Assembly: GCF_000382385.1 (NCBI RefSeq)
Contig: NZ_KB908327.1
Location: forward strand, 55,367-119,366
Origin: Segatella maculosa DSM 19339 = JCM 15638
GTDB lineage: Bacteria; Bacteroidota; Bacteroidia; Bacteroidales; Bacteroidaceae
Length of the DNA: 64,000 nt
Direction: 5' to 3'
The position numbers were made by a program, and so were the translations under genes. This document shows positions 7,152 through 15,321 of this stretch, piece after piece. Within the stretch, counting starts at the first letter, position 1. Every line of letters begins with the position of its first letter. The notes beneath the pieces were generated by a model. It ran no database searches and was not told the origin of the DNA. It saw only the letters and a list, made by a program, of their open reading frames with translations.

Positions 7152-8278
7152 CGTTTGTTCATCAATATTGCAGCATTGCAGCCTCCAAAACCCGACATCA
7201 TCTTGATGAAAGCGTGCTTGCGCGTGGGCGTGGGCGCCGTGACAACAACCAGTTTGCATGACACTCCCAGCTCATCAAAGCCGCGCGTGGGCAAAAGCGT
7301 CCCCTTGTCGAGCGCATGCATCGTCAAGATGGTTTCAAGCACACCGGCAGCTCCCATCGTATGGCCATAGATTCCTTTGTAACCATTGACAGGAACAGCA
7401 TCAAGACCTGCACGCTGAATGGCCACACTCTCCATCTCGTCGTTATAGAGCGTAGCTGTGCCATGCGTGTTGATGACGGCCAACGCTTCGGCATCAAAAC
7501 CTTTCATCACAGCCCGCAAGACCCGGTAGCTTCCCTCGGCCTGTCGCGACGGACTCGAGAGATGATAGGCGTCATTCCTGATAGCTCCGGCCTGCAAGGT
7601 CCAGCCTTCCCGAGCTGTGTCGCGCGCCATGACGACCGTGGCAGCAGCTTCTCCTAAATTCAACCCATGCCGATTGACGCTGAAGGGTCTACAGGGTACC
7701 GACGAAAGTGCCTTAAACGACTGGAAACCGCTCACGATAAATGCACTCTGCTCGTCGCCCCCTATCACGACTGCGTTATCATAGGCTCCGCTTTGCAGAT
7801 TACGTTGGGCTACAATTATTGCACAAACACCGGATATACAGGCGTTGGATACAACTAATGGCAGATTGGGATTACCGAAGAAACGTGCTATTCTCTCAGC
7901 AGCTATACTTAAATGAGTTGCAGAATCCGTAACGGCGCAGCTGTTATTTTCAAGTAATGAGACATTCCCCTTTGTCGTGGACAGCACCAAGAGTGTGCGA
8001 GGGGACGAAGCGTCGATACCGCTTTCGGCAACAGCTTGTGTGGCCGATAGCAACATCATCTGTTCAAAACGGCTGTAGTCCTCGGCCTGCGGATAGGCCG
8101 AAGCGAACCTGCCTTCAATCTCGCCTTCCTCAAACAGCGAGGCCATGAAAGCTTCGGGCAATCCCCACTTTCCTTCATGGAGTCGCAACCGACTGCGCCC
8201 TTGAAGCACGGCATCGTAGTTCTCGGCCGTGCCCGAGCCTAACGGCGAATAGATGTTATCAGCAATTATCTTTATCAT
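7148..8278 (-). CDS. Beta-ketoacyl-ACP synthase, aryl-polyene type
   Basis: The 376-residue ketosynthase is divergent but complete: Cys147 in SNACISGVCAII, His272 in INTHGTATLYND and His306 in KGIYGHTMGAAG, with the C-terminal GFGGCNAAI loop. It is shorter and more diverged at the N-terminus (MIKIIADNIYSPLG) than the FabF-like enzymes at 4726 and 11409. It overlaps the thioesterase gene by 20 nt and the half-ketosynthase gene by 4 nt. It catalyses decarboxylative chain extension; pairing with the 186-residue protein encoded right after it is likely. Confidence 0.88.
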   Translation of the reverse strand: MIKIIADNIYSPLGSGTAENYDAVLQGRSRLRLHEGKWGLPEAFMASLFEEGEIEGRFASAYPQAEDYSRFEQMMLLSATQAVAESGIDASSPRTLLVLSTTKGNVSLLENNSCAVTDSATHLSIAAERIARFFGNPNLPLVVSNACISGVCAIIVAQRNLQSGAYDNAVVIGGDEQSAFIVSGFQSFKALSSVPCRPFSVNRHGLNLGEAAATVVMARDTAREGWTLQAGAIRNDAYHLSSPSRQAEGSYRVLRAVMKGFDAEALAVINTHGTATLYNDEMESVAIQRAGLDAVPVNGYKGIYGHTMGAAGVLETILTMHALDKGTLLPTRGFDELGVSCKLVVVTAPTPTRKHAFIKMMSGFGGCNAAILMNKR

Positions 8279-8693
8279 CGGCCAACCACTTTTGCTTCCA
8301 TGCTTCGTAGAAAGCAGGACTTTCCCACATCAACTGATAGTCTCTGTCCAAGAACACCTGCACGCTGTGCCCCGTAACCAATAGTTCATCTGAGACAGCG
8401 TCATGAATCTCATAGTCGAAAACGATCTTGGCTGCTTCTGTCGGACGGTAGATAATGTCTATACGTGGTTGAGTTCCATAACGCATCGGCTTGTTATAAT
8501 GGAAACTCAAATCAACCAATGGGGCATAACAACCGTTATTGAAAATCGTCATGTAGCCAAGGTCGAATTGCTTGCCGAAAGCCTCACGGGCATCTTCGAA
8601 ATAAAGTGAATAAGAACCATGCCAAACAAATTGCATGGAATCAACCTCACTGAAACGGATATCAAACAGTTTGGATACTCTCAGTTCTTTCAT
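8259..8693 (-). CDS. Acyl-(carrier) thioesterase, 4HBT/YbgC-like hot-dog protein
   Basis: The 144-residue protein carries the hot-dog thioesterase signature near its N-terminus: RFSEVDSMQFVWHGSYSLYF, matching the YbgC/4HBT pattern in which an acidic residue and a following aromatic/His stretch form the active site. It would release or edit acyl chains from the carrier protein in polyene assembly. It overlaps the dehydratase-like gene upstream by 4 nt and the ketosynthase downstream by 20 nt. A separate, unrelated-looking 4HBT protein is encoded at 40754. Confidence 0.85.
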   Translation of the reverse strand: MKELRVSKLFDIRFSEVDSMQFVWHGSYSLYFEDAREAFGKQFDLGYMTIFNNGCYAPLVDLSFHYNKPMRYGTQPRIDIIYRPTEAAKIVFDYEIHDAVSDELLVTGHSVQVFLDRDYQLMWESPAFYEAWKQKWLADDKDNC

Positions 8694-9127
8694 GCTTCCT
8701 CTATTTCATTAGCCAGCGCAATCTTCATCTCTGCCGTTGCCAGCGTCTGACTCCCACTGCGCACCGTTGCCTTGACAAGCGTCAGGTCCAACACCTGTTC
8801 TATCACTTCTATTGTGGTCTCAAGCGCGTCTCCCACCCGTGGGCAAGCAGTTACTACCATATTCTTGACCGCTCCGATGAATCCAATCTGAATTCCACGC
8901 TTAAGGATATACTTATTGACATAACCCAAGCGGGCTGCACACGTCTGAGCCATGTTCTCTGCCAAAGCGCAAGCGTCCATCACGCCGTCTTCCACAAACA
9001 AGTTGTCTACCCGAACAACGAAGCGGGTCGATGTGCGCTGCTCATCGAAGAAGATCAGTCTGTCCACCATGATAAAAGGCTCACGCTGTGGCAGCAGTTC
9101 GTGAATATCTATCGTTTCAAGCTTCAT
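8690..9127 (-). CDS. ApeP/FabZ-like hot-dog dehydratase
   Basis: About 145 residues from the ATG at 9127 (MKLETIDIHELLPQ). LLPQREPFIMVDRLIF is the FabZ/FabA-family N-terminal motif, and LFVEDGVMDACALAENMAQ fills the active-site helix with the conserved glutamate. The usual HFP histidine motif is absent here but present in the partner at 2314-2676, which fits a heteromeric dehydratase with split active-site features like ApeI/ApeP. The gene overlaps the acyltransferase gene upstream by 11 nt. Product assignment is good; the partnership is inference. Confidence 0.82.
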   Translation of the reverse strand: MKLETIDIHELLPQREPFIMVDRLIFFDEQRTSTRFVVRVDNLFVEDGVMDACALAENMAQTCAARLGYVNKYILKRGIQIGFIGAVKNMVVTACPRVGDALETTIEVIEQVLDLTLVKATVRSGSQTLATAEMKIALANEIEEA

Positions 9128-10007
9128 CTTTCCAAAATTCAAAGTAGTTGAACCATTGGGTGGGATATTGCATCACTGTCTCTTCTAACTGTTCCGCATA
9201 CTGCAAGGCAAGGTTTCGGGCACGCTCTCTGACACTCCCTTCACCACCCTCCAACCGTTTGATATAGATGCGGTAATGCTTGACCGAAGTCTTCATCACA
9301 TGAATGGTCAGTACGGGAACCTCATGTTGGGCAGCCAAAACGAAAGGTCCCATGGGAAAGGCTGCCTTTTGACCAAGGAAAGACAAATCATAATGCCTAT
9401 TACTTCCGAATATCCTATCGGCAGGTATACTGAGACTTTCGCCATCGGCAAGAACGTTGTTCATCTCAAAGAGATGGCCCATATCCTCACGCACCACAAT
9501 CATGTGGAGATTGTTTGCTTCGAAAATCCTTTCCCGGTTAGCCATCACCGTCTCGGCTTCTTTGCCATACACCAATGTATTAAAACGCTTGTCGCGTGCT
9601 TGTAGCGCATAGCCTGCCACCTCATAGTTACCGACATGGGCACTCAAGACAACAAAGCCGCCATCGCCTTCGGCAAGCTGCTGATAGACCTGCTGATTGG
9701 AAATATCAAACTCAAACCGCCCTCCTGCATAGACATAGAAGCGGTCGAGGATAATCTGCGCAAACCTACAATGGTTCACGTAAGTGTGCCAAAAGGCAGT
9801 CGGCCAGCGTTCCTTTCTTATCCGTCGGAAGAAATGATACTGCGCCAAATAACCCCGATGGGAGAACAGCATACAGAAAGGAATAACGAAGACTGCGGCA
9901 AAGAGATATGCACCCGACAACGGGAGATATCGCATAAGCCCCACCAAACTATGATGCATCCAACGTGCACCCCATGTCGTTCCTTTCCACTTCTGTCCTT
10001 CCGTCAT
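9117..10007 (-). CDS. LpxL/HtrB-like lysophospholipid acyltransferase
   Basis: The 296-residue protein has an N-terminal membrane segment (LPLSGAYLFAAVFVIPFCML) and the acyltransferase motif VVLSAHVGNYEVAGYAL, where H and E form the HX4E catalytic pair of the LPLAT/HtrB family. It would attach the finished polyene acyl chain to a lipid acceptor. Homologous acyltransferases are a standard part of aryl-polyene clusters. It follows the second ACP gene by 17 nt and overlaps the dehydratase downstream. The acceptor is unknown. Confidence 0.88.
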   Translation of the reverse strand: MTEGQKWKGTTWGARWMHHSLVGLMRYLPLSGAYLFAAVFVIPFCMLFSHRGYLAQYHFFRRIRKERWPTAFWHTYVNHCRFAQIILDRFYVYAGGRFEFDISNQQVYQQLAEGDGGFVVLSAHVGNYEVAGYALQARDKRFNTLVYGKEAETVMANRERIFEANNLHMIVVREDMGHLFEMNNVLADGESLSIPADRIFGSNRHYDLSFLGQKAAFPMGPFVLAAQHEVPVLTIHVMKTSVKHYRIYIKRLEGGEGSVRERARNLALQYAEQLEETVMQYPTQWFNYFEFWKDEA

Positions 10008-10024
10008 TGTCTCTACCGTGACAA

Positions 10025-10270
10025 CTAAGCGTTTACCTTCGTCTCTATATAGTCGCAGAAGTCCTTGAGTGTCTTCACGCCTGCCATTTCCTCGGGCTTG
10101 ATCTTGAAGCCGAACTTCTTCTCTACAATAACGACGATATCCACGAAGTCAAGACTGTCTATCCCGAGGTCGTCCTTCAACAACGCCTCCGGAGCAATCT
10201 TTTCCTCTTCCACTTCAAGGTCGTCAATCAAGAACTCCCTTACTTTCTCTTCAATTTCTGTTCTTTCCAT
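10025..10270 (-). CDS. Acyl carrier protein 2 of the aryl-polyene cluster
   Basis: The 81-residue acidic protein has the carrier motif DDLGIDSLDFVDIVVIVEKK, with the serine as the phosphopantetheine site. I prefer the ATG at 10270 (MERTEIEEKVREFL), preceded by ATTATAAGAAA, over the ATG seven codons upstream, which would add MTYNYKK before helix 1. It sits between the methyltransferase and acyltransferase genes. Having two distinct ACPs (DSIDALE here versus DSLDFVD) suggests separate recognition by different ketosynthases. Confidence 0.9.
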   Translation of the reverse strand: MERTEIEEKVREFLIDDLEVEEEKIAPEALLKDDLGIDSLDFVDIVVIVEKKFGFKIKPEEMAGVKTLKDFCDYIETKVNA

Positions 10271-10333
10271 TTTCTTATAATTATATGTCATTATTTATCA
10301 AACAACCTGTCAAGGCGTCTATCCATTTACTCG

Positions 10334-11425
10334 TCAACTCCTCTTCACCTTTATAATACTATGTCCCTGCCCCAGTCCATCGACGATTTCCTCCACCTCC
10401 AAGCCAGCCTTCTCAATCAAGGCTATCAGGTCGTCAGAGTGATACATCTTACTGTTTCCGTTGGCAATAGCCGTGAAATAGAGGCTGACCTGCGTCAGGC
10501 AGAACGCAGCCGGCTCGAAGCGCTGGCGGTCCCAAAGGGTCTCCATGATGTAAAGTCGGCTGTCATTGTCCATCACACGCGCAGCCCGACGCAGTATACT
10601 CGTTATTTGCTTCTCACTGAAGCAATCCAGAAACTGACTCATCCAGATAGCGTCCCAATGTCGGTCGGCAGGCAACAGACAGGCTTCGTCAAGCAGATTG
10701 GCTGCATGACCGCGAATACGGTCGGCCCCTTCCTTGCCCGAAGTCTGCCGGCGCATCAACTCCAACTGTTGCGGCAAGTCAACAATCGTTACCTCTACCT
10801 CCTTGTCATGCGCCACGCACTGCATGGCCCAACGTCCTGTGTTTCCGCCGACATCCATCAGCGTGCGCGGACGGTTCGCGAAGACGAGCCGCAAAGCATC
10901 GTCGAACGAACTTTCACTATAGAAATGGTCAAAGGCAAACCAACTGCGACGGGCATCTTCAGGCAGTCGGGACAAGCCTTCATAGACCGTTGGCCAGTCG
11001 CCCAATCGCTTCAGACCGGCAGGGCGACCCTCTCTCAATGCCGCCTCAAGGTCGTACATACCCAAATAGTTCACGTCGTGATTGAAATCAAGGTTCACGC
11101 GTGTGGCCGGGTCGTTCAGCAGGAACCAGCCCGTCTTCGATATGCCATACCGCCCGGTCTCCGGCTCCACGAGCACGCTCCCTATCGTCAGCGAAGCCTC
11201 CAACAGGCACTTGGCCGCATAAGGAGAGATGCCCACGCGTTGCGCAATCTCATCGGAGGTGAGGGCCTCGTCGCGCAGAAGCTCGAGTATCCCCCACTTC
11301 ACCATCAGGCGCGACACCTGAAAGACAATCGGACCGAAGGCTATGAACTCCGCCTGCCGCTGTGCCTCACGTGCCGAGCACTGTTCGTCGGCGTACTGCC
11401 GTAAAGGTTCAGACAAGTGCATCAT
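10334..11425 (-). CDS. SAM-dependent O-methyltransferase with N-terminal dimerisation wHTH
   Basis: The 363-residue protein has an N-terminal winged-helix dimerisation region (LTSDEIAQRVGISPYAAK, about 37-54). The SAM-binding domain follows: RTLMDVGGNTGRWAMQCV (motif I), TIVDLPQQLELMRR and DAIWMSQFLDCFSEKQI. This is the plant-type O-methyltransferase architecture (PF00891). In Bacteroidetes pigment clusters such enzymes methylate the phenolic head or ring of the polyene. The gene starts 17 nt inside the end of the ketosynthase gene upstream. The acceptor hydroxyl is inferred. Confidence 0.85.
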   Translation of the reverse strand: MMHLSEPLRQYADEQCSAREAQRQAEFIAFGPIVFQVSRLMVKWGILELLRDEALTSDEIAQRVGISPYAAKCLLEASLTIGSVLVEPETGRYGISKTGWFLLNDPATRVNLDFNHDVNYLGMYDLEAALREGRPAGLKRLGDWPTVYEGLSRLPEDARRSWFAFDHFYSESSFDDALRLVFANRPRTLMDVGGNTGRWAMQCVAHDKEVEVTIVDLPQQLELMRRQTSGKEGADRIRGHAANLLDEACLLPADRHWDAIWMSQFLDCFSEKQITSILRRAARVMDNDSRLYIMETLWDRQRFEPAAFCLTQVSLYFTAIANGNSKMYHSDDLIALIEKAGLEVEEIVDGLGQGHSIIKVKRS

Positions 11426-12656
11426 CGTTCGTTCGTTTCAATACCAATGCCGAGTTCGTTCCCCCGAAGCCGAAGGAATTGGAGAGCACGATATCCACGT
11501 CGGTCTCTATCGTCCGCGTGGCGAGGTTCAAAGGCGCGCTATATTCATCAGCATGCTCAAAGTTGATGTTGGGCGCCACGAAATGATGCTGCATCATCAG
11601 AATGGAATATACCGCCTCGCTCGCACCCGCCATCCAGCACTCGTGCCCCGTCATGCCCTTGGTCGAAGAGATGAGTGCGTGCCGACCGCGGAACATGCGG
11701 TCGAGCGCAATGGCCTCGAACATGTCGCCCTGATGCGTACCGGTGGCATGGGCATTGACGTAGTCCACGTCGTCGGCCACGATGCCAGCATCTTGCAGGG
11801 CACGTGTCATGGCCGTCACGCTGCCGTCGTCGGAAGGCTGCGAGATGCCTCCGCCGTTGGAAGAAAAGCCATAACCGCACACCTCGGCCAATATCGTCGC
11901 CCCGCGCTTCACGGCATGCTCATAGTCTTCGAGCACCAAGGCAGCCGCACCGCCACTTGGCACGAGTCCGTCACGGTCACGGTCGAACGGGCGCGAGGCC
12001 TTCTGCGGCTCTTCCATGCGCTTGGAGAAGGCCCCGAGCGCATCGAACGTCGCCATGCTGTAGAAATTCACTTCCTGCGCACCGCCGCAGAGCACGCAGT
12101 CCTGCAGCCCCTGCCTTATCATCATGCAGCCCAGTCCAATGGAATGACTGCCGCTGGCACACGCCGCACTCACGCTGAAGTTCACGCCACGCAACCCGAA
12201 GATGCTACTGAGGTTCATGTTTACCGTCGAGTTCATCGCCTGAAAGATATATCCCGAACCCAAGAGCTGTGTGTCGTGCTTCTCGGCCATGATATTGGCA
12301 GCCTCGATCACGGGACGTGCCGAAGAGTCGTTACCGAAGATGATGCCCACCTCGTGCGTCCGCAGGTAATCCTCGTCGATATGGGCCTGCCCGAACGCCT
12401 CGAGCGACGCCATATAAGCATACTCCGCCTCCTCGGGCAGTCCCACGCGATACCGCCGGTGCAGCAACCCTTTGAGCCGAGGCCGTTCAACGACGCCCGT
12501 CAGTCCGCTCTGATAGCCATACTCCAGCCGCTCTTTCTCCATGCCGATGCCCGAACGCCCCGACCTCAGGGCCTCCGTCACCTGCTCCTTATCCGTTCCC
12601 AGGCACGACCATATGCCCATGCCCGTCACAACCACTCTTCTGCTATTCATCATCAT
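11409..12656 (-). CDS. Beta-ketoacyl-ACP synthase, FabF-like, aryl-polyene type
   Basis: The 415-residue enzyme has an intact triad: Cys166 in SAACASGSHSIG, His303 in VNAHATGTHQGD and His338 in STKGMTGHECWMAGASE. NSFGFGGTNSALVL closes the fold. It is the most FabF-like of the three ketosynthases and is the second gene of the operon, right after the FabG-like reductase, from which it is separated by a GC-rich hairpin element. The exact start among three consecutive ATG codons (MMM) is uncertain by two residues. Confidence 0.9.
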   Translation of the reverse strand: MMMNSRRVVVTGMGIWSCLGTDKEQVTEALRSGRSGIGMEKERLEYGYQSGLTGVVERPRLKGLLHRRYRVGLPEEAEYAYMASLEAFGQAHIDEDYLRTHEVGIIFGNDSSARPVIEAANIMAEKHDTQLLGSGYIFQAMNSTVNMNLSSIFGLRGVNFSVSAACASGSHSIGLGCMMIRQGLQDCVLCGGAQEVNFYSMATFDALGAFSKRMEEPQKASRPFDRDRDGLVPSGGAAALVLEDYEHAVKRGATILAEVCGYGFSSNGGGISQPSDDGSVTAMTRALQDAGIVADDVDYVNAHATGTHQGDMFEAIALDRMFRGRHALISSTKGMTGHECWMAGASEAVYSILMMQHHFVAPNINFEHADEYSAPLNLATRTIETDVDIVLSNSFGFGGTNSALVLKRTNDDALV

Positions 12657-12672
12657 AAAGTATTATTAACTC

Positions 12673-12710
12673 CATCTCCCCTCCTTTTGAGGGGCCGAGG
12701 GAAGCTGTCT
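12673..12710. repeat. GC-rich hairpin element abutting the fabG stop codon
   Basis: The sequence CTCCCCTCCTTTTGAGGGG followed by CCGAGGGAAGC is a relative of the element at 6525-6590 and forms a stem CCCCTC/GAGGGG. It ends exactly at the stop codon of fabG (12711) and lies in the gap before the ketosynthase gene, so it would be transcribed within the operon. It could moderate expression of downstream genes or stabilise the mRNA 3' end. Confidence 0.6.
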
Positions 12711-13433
12711 TCACATGCCCCCGTCTACTTCGATTACTTGTCCCGTTACATACGCGGCCTCGTCACCGACGAGAAAGTCAACCACCGCAGCCACCTCCTC
12801 GGGCCTACCGAAGCGGCCGGCCGGAATCAGCGTCTTTATCTGCTGCCCGTCAAGGTCGGTCGTCATGTCCGTCAGGATAAACCCCGGGGCCACCGCGTTC
12901 ACCGTCACCTTGCGCGCCGCCACCTCCTTGGCCAACGCCTTCGTGGCCCCGATCAGCGCCGCCCGGGCTGCCGAATAGTTCGTCTGGCCGGCCATACCGC
13001 GAAGCCCCGACAACGACGTGATGTTGACAATGCGTCCGTTCCGCTGCGTCAGCATGTCCTTCAACAGCCGCCGCGTCACGTAGAAGAAGCCGTTCAGTGT
13101 CGTGTCCGTCACCTCATGCCACTCCTCGTTCTGCATGAACACCATCAGGTTGTCGCGCCGCACACCTGCATTGTTCACCAAAACCGAGATATAATCCTCG
13201 GGATGCCGATCCTGCCACGCAGCCAGAGCCGCCTCGATGGCCTCGGGACGGGCGACGTCGAACGGCAACAGCTCGGCCCGTCCGCCCGCCGACTCAATGG
13301 CCTGCAGCGTCTCGCGCGCAGCCTCTTCGTTCGATTTGTAGTTGATGACAACCGTATATCCCCGTGCGGCCAACCGCTGGGCGACGGCCCGTCCGATGCC
13401 ACGTGAGCCACCTGTTACAAGTGCATATTCCAT
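12711..13433 (-). CDS. fabG: FabG-like 3-oxoacyl-ACP reductase (SDR) with Arg in place of the catalytic Lys
   Basis: The 240-residue SDR is the first gene of the aryl-polyene operon. It has the NAD(P) motif VTGGSRGIG (6-14), NNAG (87-90), Asn114, Ser140 in NITSLSGL and Tyr153 in TNYSAARAAL, plus NAVAPGFILTDM. Aligned with FabG, the tetrad N-S-Y-K reads N114-S140-Y153-R157: the codon is CGG, so the normal lysine is arginine. The role is to reduce each 3-oxoacyl-ACP intermediate with NADPH. A near-consensus promoter lies about 75 bp upstream. Whether the Lys to Arg change keeps activity is unknown; the rest of the protein looks intact. Confidence 0.88.
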   Translation of the reverse strand: MEYALVTGGSRGIGRAVAQRLAARGYTVVINYKSNEEAARETLQAIESAGGRAELLPFDVARPEAIEAALAAWQDRHPEDYISVLVNNAGVRRDNLMVFMQNEEWHEVTDTTLNGFFYVTRRLLKDMLTQRNGRIVNITSLSGLRGMAGQTNYSAARAALIGATKALAKEVAARKVTVNAVAPGFILTDMTTDLDGQQIKTLIPAGRFGRPEEVAAVVDFLVGDEAAYVTGQVIEVDGGM

Positions 13434-13504
13434 TGTTTACTCGATTTTTATATAACTCTTCGTGCCATGCACATCCCATTCTCGGTGCACAGCCATTTGC
13501 GTTG

Positions 13505-13535
13505 CAAAAGTACGACATTTATTCATCACCGCCAA
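13505..13535 (-). promoter_or_regulatory. Bacteroidetes-type promoter for the aryl-polyene operon
   Basis: On the minus strand TTGG (13532-13535), a 19-nt spacer and TACTTTTG (13505-13512) match the TTTG/TAnnTTTG pattern of Bacteroidetes primary sigma promoters. It points to fabG, whose ATG is about 70 nt downstream. No other comparable site is seen in the operon to the left, so the 18 genes may depend mostly on it. Confidence 0.65.
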
Positions 13536-13644
13536 GGAAATCGCAGAAAAGGACGACCAAAACGGCGCTTCCTTTCGTCCGATAGATACGGGACAACGCC
13601 CCACATCGCAGCAGCCTATACATTCCCAAATACCGGGACGGTGT

Positions 13645-13782
13645 GTTTCTCGGTCTGGAACCGAGCGTTCCTCCTATTGGAACTGTGAGTTCCATATACT
13701 GGAACTGTGCGTTCCATATACTGGAACTGTGTGTTCCATATACTGGAACTGTGTGTTCCAAAGCATGGAACTTTCTTGGAAC
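13645..13782. repeat. Array D: 22-bp tandem repeat with GTTCC...GGAAC dyads
   Basis: Unit starts fall at 13645, 13667, 13689, 13711, 13733 and 13755, 22 bp apart, with degenerate units on each side (about 13623 and 13777). The consensus is GTTCCATATACTGGAACTGT plus GT, with the dyad GTTCCATATACTGGAAC. It lies between the end of the polysaccharide locus (13789) and the aryl-polyene promoter (13505-13535), so its hairpins could terminate or insulate the upstream operon. Apart from this array and the promoter, nothing else is seen in 13434-13788. Confidence 0.9.
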
Positions 13783-13788
13783 ACAACT

Positions 13789-14232
13789 TCACTCGTACGC
13801 ATAACGGTCGATATAGCCGTCGAAGTCCCGTTTCGCGGTGTAACCATAGGTACGGAAGATGTCGAAGATATCATTTTGCTGCTCGGGCGTGAGCGTGAGT
13901 ACGCCGTTCATGTAGCGGTAGTAAGTTGTCCGACTGCCGAGATATTCTTGTATTTCGCGACGTATCGGCGTGTCGTCCACGCGTTTCACGTCGAGGAAGA
14001 GTTTGCTGAAGCCCCACGCCGAGCGTATGATGCGCTTTTCCACGAATAGCTTGCACTTGCCTTTTTGCAAGGCTGCGGGGTAGACGGCAGGGCCTTCCAC
14101 TCTGTCGGTCAGTATGTGACGGCCGGCGAAATGCCGCATGCAGGTGTCGTGCATCGGGCAGGTGTCGTTGAAACAGAGTGCCCATGTAGGCGGGAAGGAT
14201 TTGAAGTCGAAAGGAAGCGTGTCGGTTGTCAT
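13789..14232 (-). CDS. Conserved Bacteroidales protein, DUF6078-like
   Basis: From the ATG at 14232 (MTTDTLPFDFKSFPP) the product is 147 residues; it overlaps the stop of the glycosyltransferase gene by 4 nt (ATGA). It has a cysteine cluster early on (CFNDTCPMHDTCMRHFAG) and a C-terminal part (SRTTYYRYMNGVLTLTPEQQ) that looks like a helix-turn-helix DNA-binding region. From memory this resembles the Bacteroidales family DUF6078, whose function is unknown. It is the last gene of the polysaccharide operon. A regulatory role is possible but nothing proves it. Confidence 0.7.
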   Translation of the reverse strand: MTTDTLPFDFKSFPPTWALCFNDTCPMHDTCMRHFAGRHILTDRVEGPAVYPAALQKGKCKLFVEKRIIRSAWGFSKLFLDVKRVDDTPIRREIQEYLGSRTTYYRYMNGVLTLTPEQQNDIFDIFRTYGYTAKRDFDGYIDRYAYE

Positions 14233-15002
14233 ATTTTGATGATACGTTGTTTGAAGCGGATATAATTCAGCAATGCCCGCAGCCGGTATTTGAGTGGAAT
14301 GTCGAGCTGCATCATTTCGAGGTAGCACTGGCAGGTGGCCTTGGGACTGTTGTGCCTGATTTCGACAATCTTCGAGGTGAGACCGCCGTCCAGATAGTCG
14401 CGCAGATAGACGACTTGGCCGAACACCTTGAGCTTGTACTTGCGGGCGATGCGGTTCCACACCAGTGCTTCGGGTACGAACCGCTCGCCGGGGTATTCGG
14501 GGAACGGGAACTCGCGCAGGACCGAGGTTTTGTAGATTTCGCACATGTCGCCCGTCACGCCGTATCTGTAGCGCAGGTCGATAGACGTGCACTGCACTTC
14601 CATGCGGGGCCGGCCAATCACGCTGCCGTCGCGGTGGGCCATATAGCCGCAAAGGCCGCCGAGTTCTTCCTTATCCTTGGTTTCGCTCCACTGGCTGGCG
14701 ATGATGGCTAAGGCGTCGGCGGGGAGTTCGTCGTCGGAGTCGAGTATCAGCGTCAGCTCCCCGTGCGCGACCTTCACGCCTGCGTTGATTGCCGTGTGCT
14801 TCCCGCCGTTCTCCTTTCTGACGTAGCGAATGGGGAAGTCGGCTGCGGGCAAGGCTGCGCATGTGGCCTCCGTGTCGTCCGTCGAGCCGTCGTCTATCAC
14901 CAGCCACTCGAAGTCGCGGCAGTGTTGGCGGCAGAGGCTCCGGTAGATTTGAGGAAGGAAGCGCGCCCTGTTGAAAGTGGGCGTCAGGATTGTTATCAAC
15001 AT
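14229..15002 (-). CDS. Family 2 glycosyltransferase
   Basis: The 257-residue GT-A enzyme starts LITILTPTFNRARFLPQIYR and has VIDDGSTDDTEA (about 35-46), GGKHTAINAGV (about 66-76) and LDSDDELPADAL, the DxD-containing segment. There are no membrane helices, so it is a cytoplasmic-face transferase that adds one sugar to the lipid-linked repeat unit. It is one of about six transferases spread over the locus. GC content is higher here than in the middle of the locus. Donor and acceptor are unknown. Confidence 0.85.
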   Translation of the reverse strand: MLITILTPTFNRARFLPQIYRSLCRQHCRDFEWLVIDDGSTDDTEATCAALPAADFPIRYVRKENGGKHTAINAGVKVAHGELTLILDSDDELPADALAIIASQWSETKDKEELGGLCGYMAHRDGSVIGRPRMEVQCTSIDLRYRYGVTGDMCEIYKTSVLREFPFPEYPGERFVPEALVWNRIARKYKLKVFGQVVYLRDYLDGGLTSKIVEIRHNSPKATCQCYLEMMQLDIPLKYRLRALLNYIRFKQRIIKI

Positions 15003-15015
15003 AGTGACAGGGTTG

Positions 15016-15321
15016 TTATTCTATAAAGTAAGCGAGCCAATGGAAGCCGGGCTTCTTGCGTAAGAAGTCTATGCCAACCGCGATGCCCCATGTGAGAAAG
15101 AAGACAATAGGGAGCATCAGATAAACAGAGTTGGACTTCATGTCAATAGAGCATATTTCTGAGAGAACGAAATACAAAAGCACGATGACAAACCAATGGA
15201 GTTGTATTTTGCTAAAAGAGTCATTGTTCAGAAGCGTGAGGAATTCAAAAAGGGAGATATTATTTATGTTTATATGGATACGATGCCACAGAAGCACGAT
15301 AGTCCGCAATTTCCTTTGCAA
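15016..15321 (-). CDS. Small hypothetical membrane protein
   Basis: The frame encodes up to 101 residues with two hydrophobic segments, WFVIVLLYFVLSEIC and YLMLPIVFFLTWGIAVGI, and a basic C-terminus (LRKKPGFHWLAYFIE). The only upstream ATG (15321) lies 62 nt inside the 3' end of the SGNH-like gene, so the true start may be an internal non-ATG codon, or the frame may be the C-terminal remnant of a larger membrane protein such as a polymerase or acyltransferase. I do not recognise a family. Confidence 0.45.
   Translation of the reverse strand: MQRKLRTIVLLWHRIHININNISLFEFLTLLNNDSFSKIQLHWFVIVLLYFVLSEICSIDMKSNSVYLMLPIVFFLTWGIAVGIDFLRKKPGFHWLAYFIE

Noticed and set aside
11343..13406. Open frame of 687 codons on the plus strand
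   Set aside because: It is the antisense shadow of the ketosynthase and fabG genes, which have clear motifs on the minus strand; the plus-strand protein is rich in His/Arg with no domain.
13789..14652. Long version (287 codons) of the DUF6078-like gene
   Set aside because: The first 140 residues are a frame-shifted reading of the glycosyltransferase gene at 14229-15002; the ATG at 14232 gives a sensible protein.
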